From assembly GCA_008973525.1 (NCBI GenBank), contig WACJ01000550.1, forward strand, positions 1,488,001-1,552,000: a stretch of 64,000 nucleotides of DNA. Reading direction: 5' to 3'. The notes beneath the pieces were generated by a model, which worked only from the letters and a program-made list of their open reading frames with translations, had not been told where the DNA came from and did no database searches. Of the stretch, positions 1 through 11,510 are shown one piece after another; position 1 is the first letter of the stretch, and each line of letters begins with the position of its first letter. The position numbers and the translations under genes were made by a program. The stretch is from Stenopsyche tienmushanensis (lineage: Eukaryota; Arthropoda; Insecta; Trichoptera; Stenopsychidae).

Positions 1-3000
1 AATATTATTGTATCTTATTTAGTATAACATTGTAATAAAAACTTGGATTTATCGTCATAGATTTTTTAACGCTCAATCTTCAAATATTTGCTTTGTCAAC
101 CATTGCAAATAGTGCAAAATTATTTAACGAAAAGATTTTGGGTTTCAAATTTTGAAATAGGCCTAAACAAACGGAATATATATATTTAGAGAATGTAACG
201 ATTCCATTGCTACAAATATAATGTACTTTTTATAACCTCAGATGACATGGAGCTTAAAAAAGAAAAATCACCCATAATAGTAACTCAGAAAGTAATTGAT
301 GGAAAACCACAGCGTTATATATATAACTATATAATTTTTAAGATCCCCATAAAAGTAATATTCAACCCTCCGGGAAAATTTCAGCTGAAATATCTTCACG
401 GGAAAAAATATATGACATGTTTCATCGTAAAATAATAAATCAAGCGGTTATCACTTGTAGGGCAGTTATGCGTTTTTCCCCGCCTCGTGCGTACAAGTCC
501 CACATACCTTTTCGGTATAAAAAATCACCTCATCGCCCATTTTCTTCATATTTATTTCCCATCTAGAATGTTTCCTCAAAAAGCCTCTCTCTTCTGTATG
601 GGAATCAGTTTTTCTAATATTTTTTTGTGTAGGACTTACGCAGCTGAGAGATAAATTAAGAGAATAAATATTTTTGTTTGTGGTATCAAAGCAAATTTCC
701 GAAGAATTCCCCGAAATGAACTGATTGTGTTATTTTTATCGAAAGCTCATCTTTAAATGAAAAATCTTTTTTGTCATAATATTACTTATTGTCTGTGTAA
801 TTTCAAAGGGACGACTGAAAGTGATTTCGATCTAATATCCATTGTTATAATAAGGTTTGAATTACATACTCTAGGTAAACGCAGAAATAATTAATTTTTA
901 ATGAAAACTTGAGCAAACTTTCACTCAACTTTATGTAAATATCATATCACATTAATTCGATAATAGAACTTATACTTTATACATTTAATTTATTTCTAAA
1001 AAGGTATATAATGAAAATTACATTAATAAATTCAAATTCTTTATAGTACACCAGTAAATTAGTCACTAGTCACTTTTTTGTGAATCATATTTTGTTTTAT
1101 ACATTTCAGATTGATTTTTTGTAAAATTAGTCCCACGTTAAGTTTTTTCGTAAAATTTTATATTTACTAAAAGTAAATCCAAAGATTTCAAGTAAAATTC
1201 TTGATTAATCCATTTATAAAATACATACAAAATTACGATCCCAAAATACATATTTTATCACTATACCAAGTGTTAGTATAGAAGGGTAGGGTTTCGATCC
1301 TGAATTTCTGATTAAACATCCTTATTCAGGTTTACCCTATTCTCTTAGTTTCGAAAAAGTAAATAATAAGGTTTTTAATAAAGTCGAGCAGGATCATCTT
1401 ACATACACGAGTGACTGGATTTAGAATAGTAATTAAAATATCGATAGAAAATACTCATAGTTCTGCTATCCATACGTAAATCTTTAAAATAAATAAATAA
1501 AATTTATATTGAAAATTTTGATTATGTTTCTCTATATAAAGCACCATTTTTTGATCTCTATGAATTTCCAAAATGCTTGAGAATAATTTGTATTTATTCG
1601 GATCATATGAAGAAAAATGATCTTATGCACTTTCCATGAATTTAAAAAGTGGTAGCTCGAAGTAAATTCAATTTATCATCATTCATCGCTTTCGTTCTTT
1701 CTATGAGCGTTTTAAAATGGGATTTTATTTTTTAATGATTATTGAACGAAATATTGATAATTTTCGACTTAATTTTGATGATAAAATATGTCATTGATCA
1801 TCAACCTGTTGCATGTCTCTCTATTAGAAAATTTACAAAAAATTGATCAATCATAATATGATAGATATCATTTCAATGAATATTGTATAAGCCTTGGAAA
1901 ATATAATACTGAAAACTGGGTTTTGAATTTGGATTCAATTAATAAATAATTTAAATGAATGCTCAATTGTTGTTCTTCAATTTATAAAGAATATTTTGGA
2001 TTATCTGGAAGTAAAAACTATGTTTTCTTTCAAATGAGTAAGATTAGGCCCGATGTATACATTCTCAATTCAAGAAAGCAGAGTATCATTCGTATTTTTT
2101 GTTGAGGGCTTATTTAATTTTTATGTGATAAATTTGTTCATATAGGCCCTTAATATCAATAATTACCAAATTGAAGTCAGAAGTAACATACGATATAATT
2201 TGCGGATGTCGGAATACATCTGCTGTGGTATTAGAAATTCCAATTTGAGACTTAGCTCCTAAAATAACACGAATTTATCGATAAACGATTTCCCACTAAT
2301 ATAAATTTTATCAGTGGAATAGTTTGGGCCGTTTGGACCACTTCTACTCAAACACCCAATACTGCTAACTAAAGTTGAAAATAATAAATTGAATATTCTG
2401 CGGTGTAATGTAAAGAAAACTTTTGTATAATGAACATTTTGTGTGTGGACAATGACCGCATGGGTATCATAACTATTCATGGGTCGCGTCCTTTGCTTGT
2501 TCTCCAATTGTTTTGCAAAATTCGTGTAGCGACTCTGCCGAAATTAATAGGTAGGAATAACATTGATTCAGCCAGAAATATCGAGTTTGTTTCCCATCGG
2601 TGTCGAATAATAAATCAAAATGATGTTATTATAGGCGGCACACCCGCCCACCGGGTCCAAAAAGCTGAAGAGAACCTGACACGGAACCGAATCCATTTAG
2701 ATTCGGTAGGACGCACGTCACAGAAAGCTACGTCTCGCTAATTGCTTTACTTTACCACTGGGGAAAGTCGACTCAATCGTAACACTTTTAAGTGCTTCCA
2801 TTTTGGAATTGTACCCGAAATTCCCGTTTTCACCGATGGGATCAAATCTGTTTTTATTTTTCCTTCTCCTTTATAATCTTCTACTCCTGGGAGCCTATCA
2901 AACACGTACTCCGGTATCATTGTTTTTGTTTTATCAGTATACGTGTCACTTCGAGGTGCGCCTGCCAAAACATTTATTTTCAAACAACCCTACCTGATTT

Positions 3001-5569
3001 ACGACTGCCTTTTGAGCTAAAGCAATTTGATGATCATTAAATGTTAATAAGAAATATCCATGCGAATGAATCAGATTATACTAGGCAAATCTTTGATTAA
3101 AGACTGATTTTCACGATTGATCATATTTGGCCAATTGATACCAAACCATAAATTTTCTCCTATTTAAATACAATATTGTTTTAAACTTTAATTCATTGAT
3201 TTTCTTAAGATTTTATAACATTTCAGATTCGATAAATAATAATTAACGAGATTTTTTAGTAATTAAAAACCATACTGGTTATGTGGATGTTTGTTCAAAT
3301 TCTACTCCGAATATTTAGCAGCTTTTAAAAATATAAACATTTTCGTTTCGAAAGTGCATGGATACATTAAATATATTGGAAAATTATGGAGATACAGTGT
3401 ATATATCACACATAAACTGAACAAAGATAACATGTCCTTTCCTATTCGAATTTGCTAAAAATCACCTTTATTTTTCAAAAATATATTCATTCAATATCAA
3501 AAATATTTTTTGTATAATATAATAAATCATAAATTAATAACTTCTATATATACATATTAGCACAAATTAGTCAACGAAAGAAATTGTGCCAATGAAACTA
3601 TCATATACTATTAATATTTAGATCAGGTTCTTGTTGAATATTTTCCATCATTTCAATCTAGAAAAAAAAAAATAGTTGGTTTTCCATTAAAGCTCATAAA
3701 TAAAACTAGTTTGTTATCTTTTATCAATGGGTTTATCTGTTTTTATTTGATTATCCTAGTATAAATTTTCATGAAGAGTTAATTAGGATGAACTTTTAGC
3801 TGCTAAAGAACAACGATGACAAATAAAGAATGCGTATGTTTTAAGTTTAATTTAAATTTAAACATAAACTTTGTGTATTTTGATTTAGAGAACAGACAGA
3901 CACATATCGAATGAAAATATATACAACGATTTAACTACTAAACGTTTTATTAATTTTTGAACTTAGCAAATTTGTAAGACGACGTTCTTATTGAATTTGC
4001 GTAATTAATTATAAGTATATAAATTTCAATATTAATTTTGCTTTTTTTATTTTTTCAGGTGAGCTGATTTTAATACTCATCTATCACAAATGTGAGTATT
4101 TCTAAAAATCAAAAAGGTTCTCAATCTGTAAGCATGTCGCTATCACAATATCGTTAATGAATAGTTTTTGCTTGAAATTAACAAAATGGCGCTGGTTTGA
4201 AAAAAGTTTGGAAAAAAACACCCTTTTTGGGAATATTTTTTAATATAAAACGTAAGATAAAATAAATATTTTGACCTGGTTTTGCGAACTGCCATAGCCA
4301 TATATATTTTAAATAAGTTCGTAAAATTTCAGATCAATCGCACGAATTGGTTTTTCAGATCAAATCAGATCAAAGACGAATTGGTTTTTCAAAATTCTTT
4401 CCACAATATAAAATAAAATGACAATTATAATGATATTTGAAATAAGACCATTTGGAAAGATAAAAAAGGGATTTGTGTTACTTAAATATTTGATAAAGAC
4501 TAAAAATATGATAGGAGATAGAACGCTTGTTTTAGAACATGTTTAATATAGGAAAAAAAAAACTAGAAACACGCAGAGAGGCAAATATATTATTTTATCT
4601 TTGTTATTCTCTCTAAAATGAGTCTCAGAGCGGATTTCATTTGAGGCATATGGCTTAGGAATCGATCGAATACTTGGTATCGAGCATAAGCCAATATATT
4701 CTTTTGGGACTCGTACGGGAGAAATTGGGAGAAACAGTACACATCTAAAAACCGAGATATCGATGTCCTTTTTGGGACACATCTGCTAAAAAAGCCGTTG
4801 GGTAAACAGAATTCTTGCGAAAGAAATCTTTTTTTTTTAACCAACTCATTTTTTGGCTCATTTTTATTTCGTTTCGCCTAATAACATTCCCCGAGCGGGA
4901 TTGATATTTAAAAAAAGTCGCATCCATTATTTATTTGGCTCGGCTGAAGTACCCCATGTGAGAATCATTAGTGTAATGGGAAAATCTTCGGCAAATAGCA
5001 ATCTATAACGTGATGTATTTTAAATAAATTGGGACAAATCAAATACTCAAAGGAATATTCTGAACCTTACCATTTGGCTCCTTTTTGTGGTGGTGTCATA
5101 AAAAGGTTATAGTGCTCGAAATACGCCACAGGGTATATGGAAACACGTGTTATGTGGCTCAAATCTGAAGGCACCTTGTTTACATACTTGTGAATGACAA
5201 AGCTCCTCGCTTATCAATCATATATTCTAAAGGGGCTTTTTTCCACTTGTGTTATATTATTTACTTAGAGCTTTTTTCCTAATCGATTGTGTAATCAAAG
5301 TACAAAGCAAACATTTTTTTGATTGTATATATTACATTAGTAAAGTAGTCATGTCAGCTTTAAAACAAATCAATGCAATATTTTAAACATATTTTTGCGT
5401 ACTAATCAATCAACCTATGCGGTAGATATGTTCCATAAAAATGATATAAAGATCCTACAAAATAATGACACAAGAATATAATATTTCACGTAAAAAAGAC
5501 ATAGAGCTTATGCAATGTATGAAAAAATCATGTGGTGGTTTCTCATTACTTTTATGTAATATCCATTAG
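1..5569. other. AT-rich non-coding DNA, no gene recognised
   Basis: I find no open frame here that looks like a protein; the longest is 103 codons (2430-2741) and matches nothing I know. A less AT-rich patch lies at about 2420-3010. It carries a small hairpin at 2686-2707 (8 bp arms ACCGAATC/GATTCGGT, 6 b loop) and an open frame on the minus strand of 78 codons, which I consider chance. A 16 bp direct repeat (ACGAATTGGTTTTTCA) occurs at 4342-4357 and 4376-4391. At 1263-1300 there is a possible SINE-head fragment, listed separately. Confidence 0.6.
1263..1300 (+). repeat. possible fragment of the tRNA-like SINE head
   Basis: The stretch shares CCAAGTGTTRGTATAG with the start of the better copy at 10464, and a box-B-like GGTTTCGATCC follows almost at once. 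The normal distance of about 35 bases between the two boxes is missing, so this would be a deleted copy. The match is short and could be chance. Confidence 0.2.
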
Positions 5570-6350
5570 TAGGGAATTCAATCCCGAGATCCCGGACAGT
5601 TTTAGGCACTCATGAATCCCGGGATTAGTAAACATAATCCCGAAAAAATCGGGATTGAAATTTTTATCTAACAGAAATCGTACACCAGCGCGATGTAGGC
5701 TACTAAATTGAGACATTCCCGCCGAAATCTGGACGCATGGAAACAGTGGCGTAACTACTAATTGGCGAGCTTAGACGACGCATAGGGGCAGTAACTGTCT
5801 AATATATATATATATATATAGTACATATATATTTTTCAAATTGTTATATTAACCTTTCCCAACGGTGATGTATTTACTACACCTCGATTCTAATAATGGG
5901 AATATCGACATGAAATATAATATATACGGAGTTCAGAATTTTTGTATTCCTCCGTAATATAATTACGAATTACATCATAGTATTATAGTATATAAATAAT
6001 CACCTGCAGCGATGGAAATAAATAATTTGTCGGGAAATTGGGAATTTTGCGAGTTTTAGTCCGTGTCTCGGCAGAAAGGAAATTTATTATTCACATTAAT
6101 GGTATTATACGAAAATAGGGGCTCACACGGTCATCAACTCGAAATAGCATTTAAATATCTGATGATTATACATCCAACGAATGTGGAGGCTGAGCGTGCA
6201 TTTTCAGCAGCAGGTTGCCTGGCTACCAAAATCAGATCCAGACTAAATGACGAAACACTCGATATTTAATGTTACTTCAGGCATATTTTAAAAATAATAT
6301 TTGAGTTTTTGATCAAATATTTTTCGATCCCTGGATCCCAAGAAAAATCT
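5570..6350 (+). mobile_element. hAT-type transposon remnant
   Basis: The left edge begins TAGGGAATTCAATCCCGAGA, a plausible hAT terminal repeat, and is followed by several copies of the motif AATCCCG in both orientations (palindrome AATCCCGGGATT at 5615-5626; hairpin with arms AATCCCGA/TCGGGATT at 5636-5656). Subterminal repeats of this sort are usual binding sites for hAT transposases. The right part encodes the end of a hAT transposase (6063-6340). A second hAT-like start, CAGTGGCGTAACTAC at 5744, and a TA microsatellite at about 5801-5821 lie in between, so the remnant may be a composite of two elements. Bases 5851-6071 recur at 27764-27984 with about nine in ten bases equal. I cannot see a matching right terminal repeat, so the 3' boundary is a guess. 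Confidence 0.6.
6063..6345 (+). pseudogene. hAT transposase, C-terminal dimerisation domain, decayed
   Basis: The frame reads LEIAFKYLMIIHPTNVEAER, then AFSAAG and TKIRSRLNDETLD. This is the signature of the hAT family C-terminal dimerisation region (usual form: KYL.IPPTSVEAERAFSAAG...TKIRSRL..E.L). In full elements the domain lets transposase subunits multimerise in the nucleus. A stop at 6267-6269 interrupts it; the same frame then goes on with CYFRHILKIIFEFLIKYFS to about 6345, so the stop is a point lesion and not the natural end. The N-terminal BED finger and catalytic region are absent: upstream lies the non-coding repeat shared with 27.7 kb, and the coding homology starts just after a splice-acceptor-like CAG at 6072-6074. 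The copy cannot be active. Confidence 0.8.
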
Positions 6351-8137
6351 AAAAATTGATTGTACTGAATAAAATCTCAAGATATGGTTTATTTGATTTT
6401 TATTGAGCTATTTATTGATTATTATTAGAAAAAATACAATTTTTAACATGTTAAAATATATTAAACATACATAGTTTTATTCATCAAACCATGAATTTAA
6501 TAGCTTTAAATGATCTTTTCAACATGGCCTTTAACATAAAATATTTGGCCAAATTTGTAATCAACTGGCAGTATATGTTTGCCTTAAATCTCACGTAGCC
6601 CTAAAAAAATATTCTTATAGCATTATCTCTTGGTAATGTTTATAAAATACTTGAATACTTACGGTAAAACAAACACACCATGAAAATAAGTATAGGAAGA
6701 ATTCTCATTCCCTCCCTTATTTCGATAGAGGGCTTATAGAATTCGAAATGCTAGAAGAGGAGCAAATGTCAAATAACAAAGTCTATTGTGGAGCTGTCTC
6801 GTTTGAAATATTGAGAAAGATTTTCCGAAGTGTCATTTTATCAAAAGTAAAGTATGAATAAGGGCGTTTGTAAAAATAGATCTTATTAATCTCGTAATAT
6901 TTTCTCTCCTCTGAGAGGGCGCAAAGGCTCACATTTAAGTTGAATTAATATTTCATGTTATTTTTGCTCGTCCGGATTGCGTACGTTTTCTTTGGGAACA
7001 TTTGCGCAAATCTTTGAATGGGTTCAATGGGAATCATCCGAAGTTTGAATAAGTGTGAAGTAGACGGGAAATGAAAGTCTCGAGAGACTACGTGACAACG
7101 TTGGTCAAGAAAGGAATCACTGAAACGAATAGAACATCCATATGAACAAACACTCTATCCATAGTCATATTTTCATACACAATCAAACCTCTGATTCTTT
7201 TCACGAAAAATATAGATTTTAAAATAATGCATTTCGGAACAAATTCAACCTCCTGATTATTTGAACCGCACACTACGAATTACGTATAGGGTCAAGCATT
7301 GCATAAGAATAAGATTATTCCTATCAGATGTCTTCCTCGTTTTCTCGATCGAATTTCCGGTTTTATTTGGCACGTAACGTTCTCTTGTTGATAGTCTTTT
7401 CGTTTGACTCAATAAAAAATACGGAATAAAAATACATATCGAATGAAAATGCTTCAAGAATAAAATAATACTATTAAATAAATTTATTGTTTGCTGACAG
7501 TAAATTGAATAGTTATCGAGTTCGAGCAATTCTGTATCATATTTAAAATTGACAACATGAATGCCAGATTTTAGCATTATCCAAGCTTGAATAAGGAAAT
7601 CAATATGCCGTCTTTAAAATGTGAATTTGTAAGCTATGTTTTAATAGAACTGTGTGGTGTCGGAGTTTCATTATCTAGCATCTGGTGAAAGAAGATCTTC
7701 ATGGCCGAATTAACCTCTTTTTATTCCACGAAATTGATACTTGAACAAACGTTGAATTTTAAATTGAAATTCAGTTTGAAACTTTCATATTAATTAAATC
7801 TGTAAAAATCTAATCAAGTATGTAAATAGTGCTTTATAAGAATTCAACGACCCATGGAATGATTTACTTTTGAAGAATTATGTCTATGAAGATATTTATG
7901 CTTATCGTTACATTTATTTATATATCTTGTAATAATTTAATAAAATATAAGTTATTTTCAAATATTAAATAATAATTAATTGCCATAATAACGATAAGAA
8001 CTTTGCTAAATATCATAAATACTGCTTTGTTTTAAATGGATACTTGAAAATCTCTGGATAACTTTATTAACTATTTGAATATTTAGATTTTAAGCTTCAG
8101 GAAACTTCATTAACCTTGGATTAATTCTAATTTGTTG
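6351..8137. other. AT-rich non-coding DNA
   Basis: No recognisable gene, RNA or repeat. Open frames on the minus strand at 7088-7273 and 7257-7577 are low-complexity and overlap out of frame; I regard them as chance. Confidence 0.55.
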
Positions 8138-8140
8138 ACA

Positions 8141-8226
8141 GGGTGATTTTTTCACAATCTGGATTTGGTTGCAATACTTTGATTAAGAGTTCAAGATTTA
8201 ATCCAGTATAACATTGTTTGGTCATA
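8141..8226 (-). repeat. tRNA-like SINE head, copy 1
   Basis: Read on the minus strand it carries ATGTTATACTGGATTAAATC, then the anticodon-arm-like ACTCTTAATC (8181-8190), then CCAAATCC as a degenerate box B (8161-8168), and an AAAAAATCACC tail. The order and spacing agree with copies at 10464 and 15371. Box A is more degraded here than in those two. See the copy at 15371 for the argument that the family is tRNA-derived. Confidence 0.4.
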
Positions 8227-10463
8227 TAATATTTCGAAGATTGTTAATTTAGTTACGGAGTTTTAAACATTTGTAAAAAATGTACTTTTTCAGAGGTTGG
8301 TTTTGTTATGCTTTATCTAATCTTAAATCATCCCTTTGATTTAACTAAATACTTGTGTATATTTTAAATTCCTGTAAATTAGCCATAATGATCTTATACT
8401 GGATAAAAGTATGGAGCTATTAAATTAAGGAATTGGGATCAGGTTTTTTTTAATTGTTCAAAACAAAACCACTAACGGTTATGCGAACATTATACACTTT
8501 AAACTTTCAGGCCACGTTTTATCTAATTGCTAATTTCTTATCGTGCTCAATTTAGTGTTTGTTACCCTTCCTTCATTTTGTTCGCAATCCACCCTAACGC
8601 CACTTTGTAAACATTGCACTCGCCCCTAAGCTTAACCCTTATTATACCAGCAGGGACCTCCGAGGGACTCAGCCACTTCTCTTTCACTTCTCATGAAAAT
8701 ACAATTTGAGTTGCTTGCTTAGCCAGACTTCCGAAGAGCTTTGAAAGCTCCGCGTAAAGCTCAGTACTAAATATTCTTTAAGCACACACATAGTTTATAA
8801 ACAACGGAACAATTTTAAGGGAGACAATTTGCCAAGCCAAAATAAAATACACAGAGGATACTTTTCCCTTAATAGATAAGAAATTTTCGAGCACATCTAT
8901 AAGTCATCTTTAGGGCCTTTCTGCTTACGCTGACACCCTATTCAGAGCCGTTAGTCTCTTAACTCAGGTAAAATGAGATAGATAAAAAAGGGTTCTTATT
9001 AACCTTTTTTTCGTTGACCCAGGGACTTTTATGGGGATCAAATTGAGGCTGGCCTATAAATATATAATAAAGTCCGAATTTCATCCTTCTTATCTGGTGT
9101 TGTTTGGGGAAATGCGTCAATGACGCGTTATGCATTATTTATGTTTAATTCGTGGAAATTGTATCATGTACATTAATACGTAGCTAAAACGCTTTTCATA
9201 AAATATATAATCGGTCGCATATTTTATTCCGTTAAACTTACTAAACGTCCATTTTTTCAAGCAGAATTTTTTTGAGTTTTGGAAGTTGTCAATTGAGGTT
9301 TTGGCCCTTATCATTGTCAATTTGTTGTTATTTAAATTCATGGTTGAAATTTTGCCGGAATTTACACAGCAGTCATACGAATTTCTAATAAATATCACGT
9401 GTTAATTTTGATGTAAATTGAACAAAAATTAAAAATGAATGATTTCTATATTTTTCCTGAAATATAAACAGAAATCTCAGAATAAAATAAATTGTCGAAT
9501 TTATTTCATATGAAAAAAATCTAGTATCGTTGAGGCCTTTTAATTTTTTTTACGAACGTAACATAATGGTTTTATGCATTGTATGAAATAAAGGAGCTAT
9601 TCCAATCTTTGAAAGACCACTTTCGAAAATACGAATTTAGGGGAGCAACAATACAACCTTAGCTCAACTGTGCCGATAGAACCTTTAACCGAGGGATATC
9701 TGAAAAGAGACTTTCAGACTGAAAGAATTTAAAATGTGAAAGAAGCAGCCGAGCAAAATTTGGGAAGTAATTTAGACGGATTGAGGATTACATCAATTGT
9801 GTCTTAAGAAATATGTTGTACTTTTCTCAATATTTAACCAAAATTTTCATACTACTTTAATAAACACAAATACTTTATTTTGATTTTAAAAAAATACTAA
9901 TTAATATAAGGCCAGTTCTTATACAAATGATCACATAAAAATTGAAATAAACGTATTAAATTACGTATTAATATTGTTGAGATAAAGTGTCGAAATTAAT
10001 CATGGATTCCTAAGCTGTGTGTGTGTGTAATGATACGAATTAGTATGGATTAATCAATTGAATATTTGATATCGCAAATGTTTGTGCCGATTGAATTTAT
10101 TACTTCGTATTGGTTGCGATTGAATTTTCTGATGAACAAACAAGTTATTCAATCGAGTTATTTGGACGCAAATCGTTATCCATTTATACAGGCAAATACG
10201 TTCGATATACGCAAAAGCTCCATGCCGAACTTTTTAAACCGGTTAAAGTCACTCAGTCAGTTATTTTATTGAAATAGTCTATGAAATTTCATATCTGACT
10301 TTTATTGGACCATTGATACTACATCCATATCAACCATGAATCTACGAACTCTAATTTATTACTTTGATAACCGGATTATATTACTTTAGAAAAGTTTTGC
10401 TCGTTTGAATTTTATTTATTGAAGTAAAATAGCAAAAATATTAACATATATCATATAATTTAC
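8227..10463. other. non-coding DNA with a less AT-rich patch
   Basis: The patch at about 8560-8960 has clearly more G+C than its surroundings but no long open frame and no repeat I recognise; it could be conserved non-coding DNA. A GT microsatellite lies at 10016-10028. The open frame at 9135-9398 on the minus strand (87 codons) shows no recognisable motif. Confidence 0.5.
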
Positions 10464-10540
10464 GACCAAGTGTTGGTATAGTGGTTTGGACTCTAATATA
10501 AAAGCTCATGTTTAAAACTTGAATGCGGAAAAAATGTTTA
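10464..10540 (+). repeat. tRNA-like SINE head, copy 2
   Basis: TGTTGGTATAGTGG at 10471-10484 is close to a RNA polymerase III box A as found in tRNA genes (for instance TTAGTATAGTGG of tRNA-Asp). About 25-35 bases on, CATGTTTAAAACTTGAATGC aligns with the box B region of the copy at 15371, with decay of the box itself. An A-rich stretch follows. The best box A of the family is here, the best box B at 15.4 kb. Confidence 0.4.
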
Positions 10541-10636
10541 ATCGTATATCGCACAAATTTGGATATATTAATATTTCGAATTTATCGTCGCTATAAGTAT
10601 AATCACATAATTTAATGGATAAATGGAATGAAAATA

Positions 10637-11510
10637 CAGTAGAATCTCGATCTGGACTAATTATGAATAAAAGTAGTCCGGATAATCAAAAATAGTCATA
10701 ATTACAAGGAAAGCATAAATAATTTTAATAGGTTGTCCTGAATTACACTCTTCTTGGTTCTTAAGCCATTTTATAGTGACATCTAAGCATTAAAAAGCTT
10801 CAGAATGTGTAGGACCAATATCTCTTCCCTCGCAAATCTCTTCATAGTCTTCTTGACTTTGTTTTTCTGAGGCAGATATTTCTTTAATTATTTCCTCATC
10901 ATTCAAAATTTGGAATTCAGGATCGTTTGGTTGCATCAAAATTTAACCACTCGGTTATATCTTCGTCGCATTCTGTACACATAGAAATTTGTGTTATTGC
11001 TTCTGCAATGTCTTCTATGTCAGGTTCTACCGCCTTACTGGAACTTACTAATAGTCTTTTCAAAATTATGTTACATGATTTTTTCAATGTTGACACATCT
11101 AAAGGATTCCAACTATCTGCTGCGATGTAGCAACAATCTTTAAAATTCATTTTCTTGTGGAATCTGATGACTTCATTATTTTCGTCTGCTAGCAATAATC
11201 GGCGAAGCATCTTATTTCTATGTAAACATTTGAATGTTTCTATTACACCCTTTTAAACTTTCTATAGATGGATGCATTGTTTAGTAATAATAATGTTTTC
11301 CCTCTTTTATCTATGGAGTTTTGATATTTTTTCACTGTGAATGTATATCATCAGAAAGCTTTTCGCCATGAATTTCAAGTTCCCTGATACCAAGACGTCC
11401 TTTGAATTTTTTAAGACAACCTGAATTTGCTTTGAAGGTGGAATCTCCATTTAATTTTTTATTGAAAATATTAGTTTTTCACATAATAATAGAACAGAAT
11501 AACTATTGTC
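10637..11510 (-). mobile_element. Tigger/pogo-type transposon, deleted copy A
   Basis: The low-coordinate end is CAGTAGAATCTCGAT at 10637, preceded by TA, the target duplicated by this superfamily. CAGTGGAACCTCGATTATCC is the usual Tigger start, and copy B at 43.5 kb shows nearly that. GTCCGGATAATC further in is the inner repeat. The transposase gene runs leftwards into this end. Sequence shared with copy B continues to about 11510, where similarity fades; no opposite terminal repeat is visible, so the 5' end is lost. Compared with copy B an internal piece of the catalytic domain is missing, joined near 11328. Orientation is opposite to copy B. Confidence 0.75.
10790..11460 (-). pseudogene. 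Tigger (Jerky/CENP-B-like) transposase, decayed
   Basis: From the N-terminal side: GDSTFKANSG, then FKGRLGIRELEIHGEKLSDD (CENP-B type helix-turn-helix DNA-binding part; usual form SSGWL.RFKKRHGI), a deletion, then KRGKTLLLLNNASIY, which is the block usually reading LLLLDNAPSH. The catalytic Asp is Asn here. After a frameshift near 11245 comes VIETFKCLHRNKMLRRLLLA, then DENNEVIRFHKKMNFKDCCY and AADSWNPLDVSTLKKS, the conserved C-terminal part of Tigger proteins, ending after another frameshift in an acidic tail with a stop at 10790-10792. Frameshifts, in-frame stops and the lost catalytic residue make it non-functional. The longest intact piece is 10917-11210. Confidence 0.8.

Noticed and set aside
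2430..2741. Open frame of 103 codons
   Set aside because: No known motif, an overlapping frame on the other strand, and no splice or promoter context.
2747..2983. Minus-strand frame whose product looks protein-like in composition
   Set aside because: It has a TTG and not ATG start, two overlapping frames on the plus strand, and no recognisable family.
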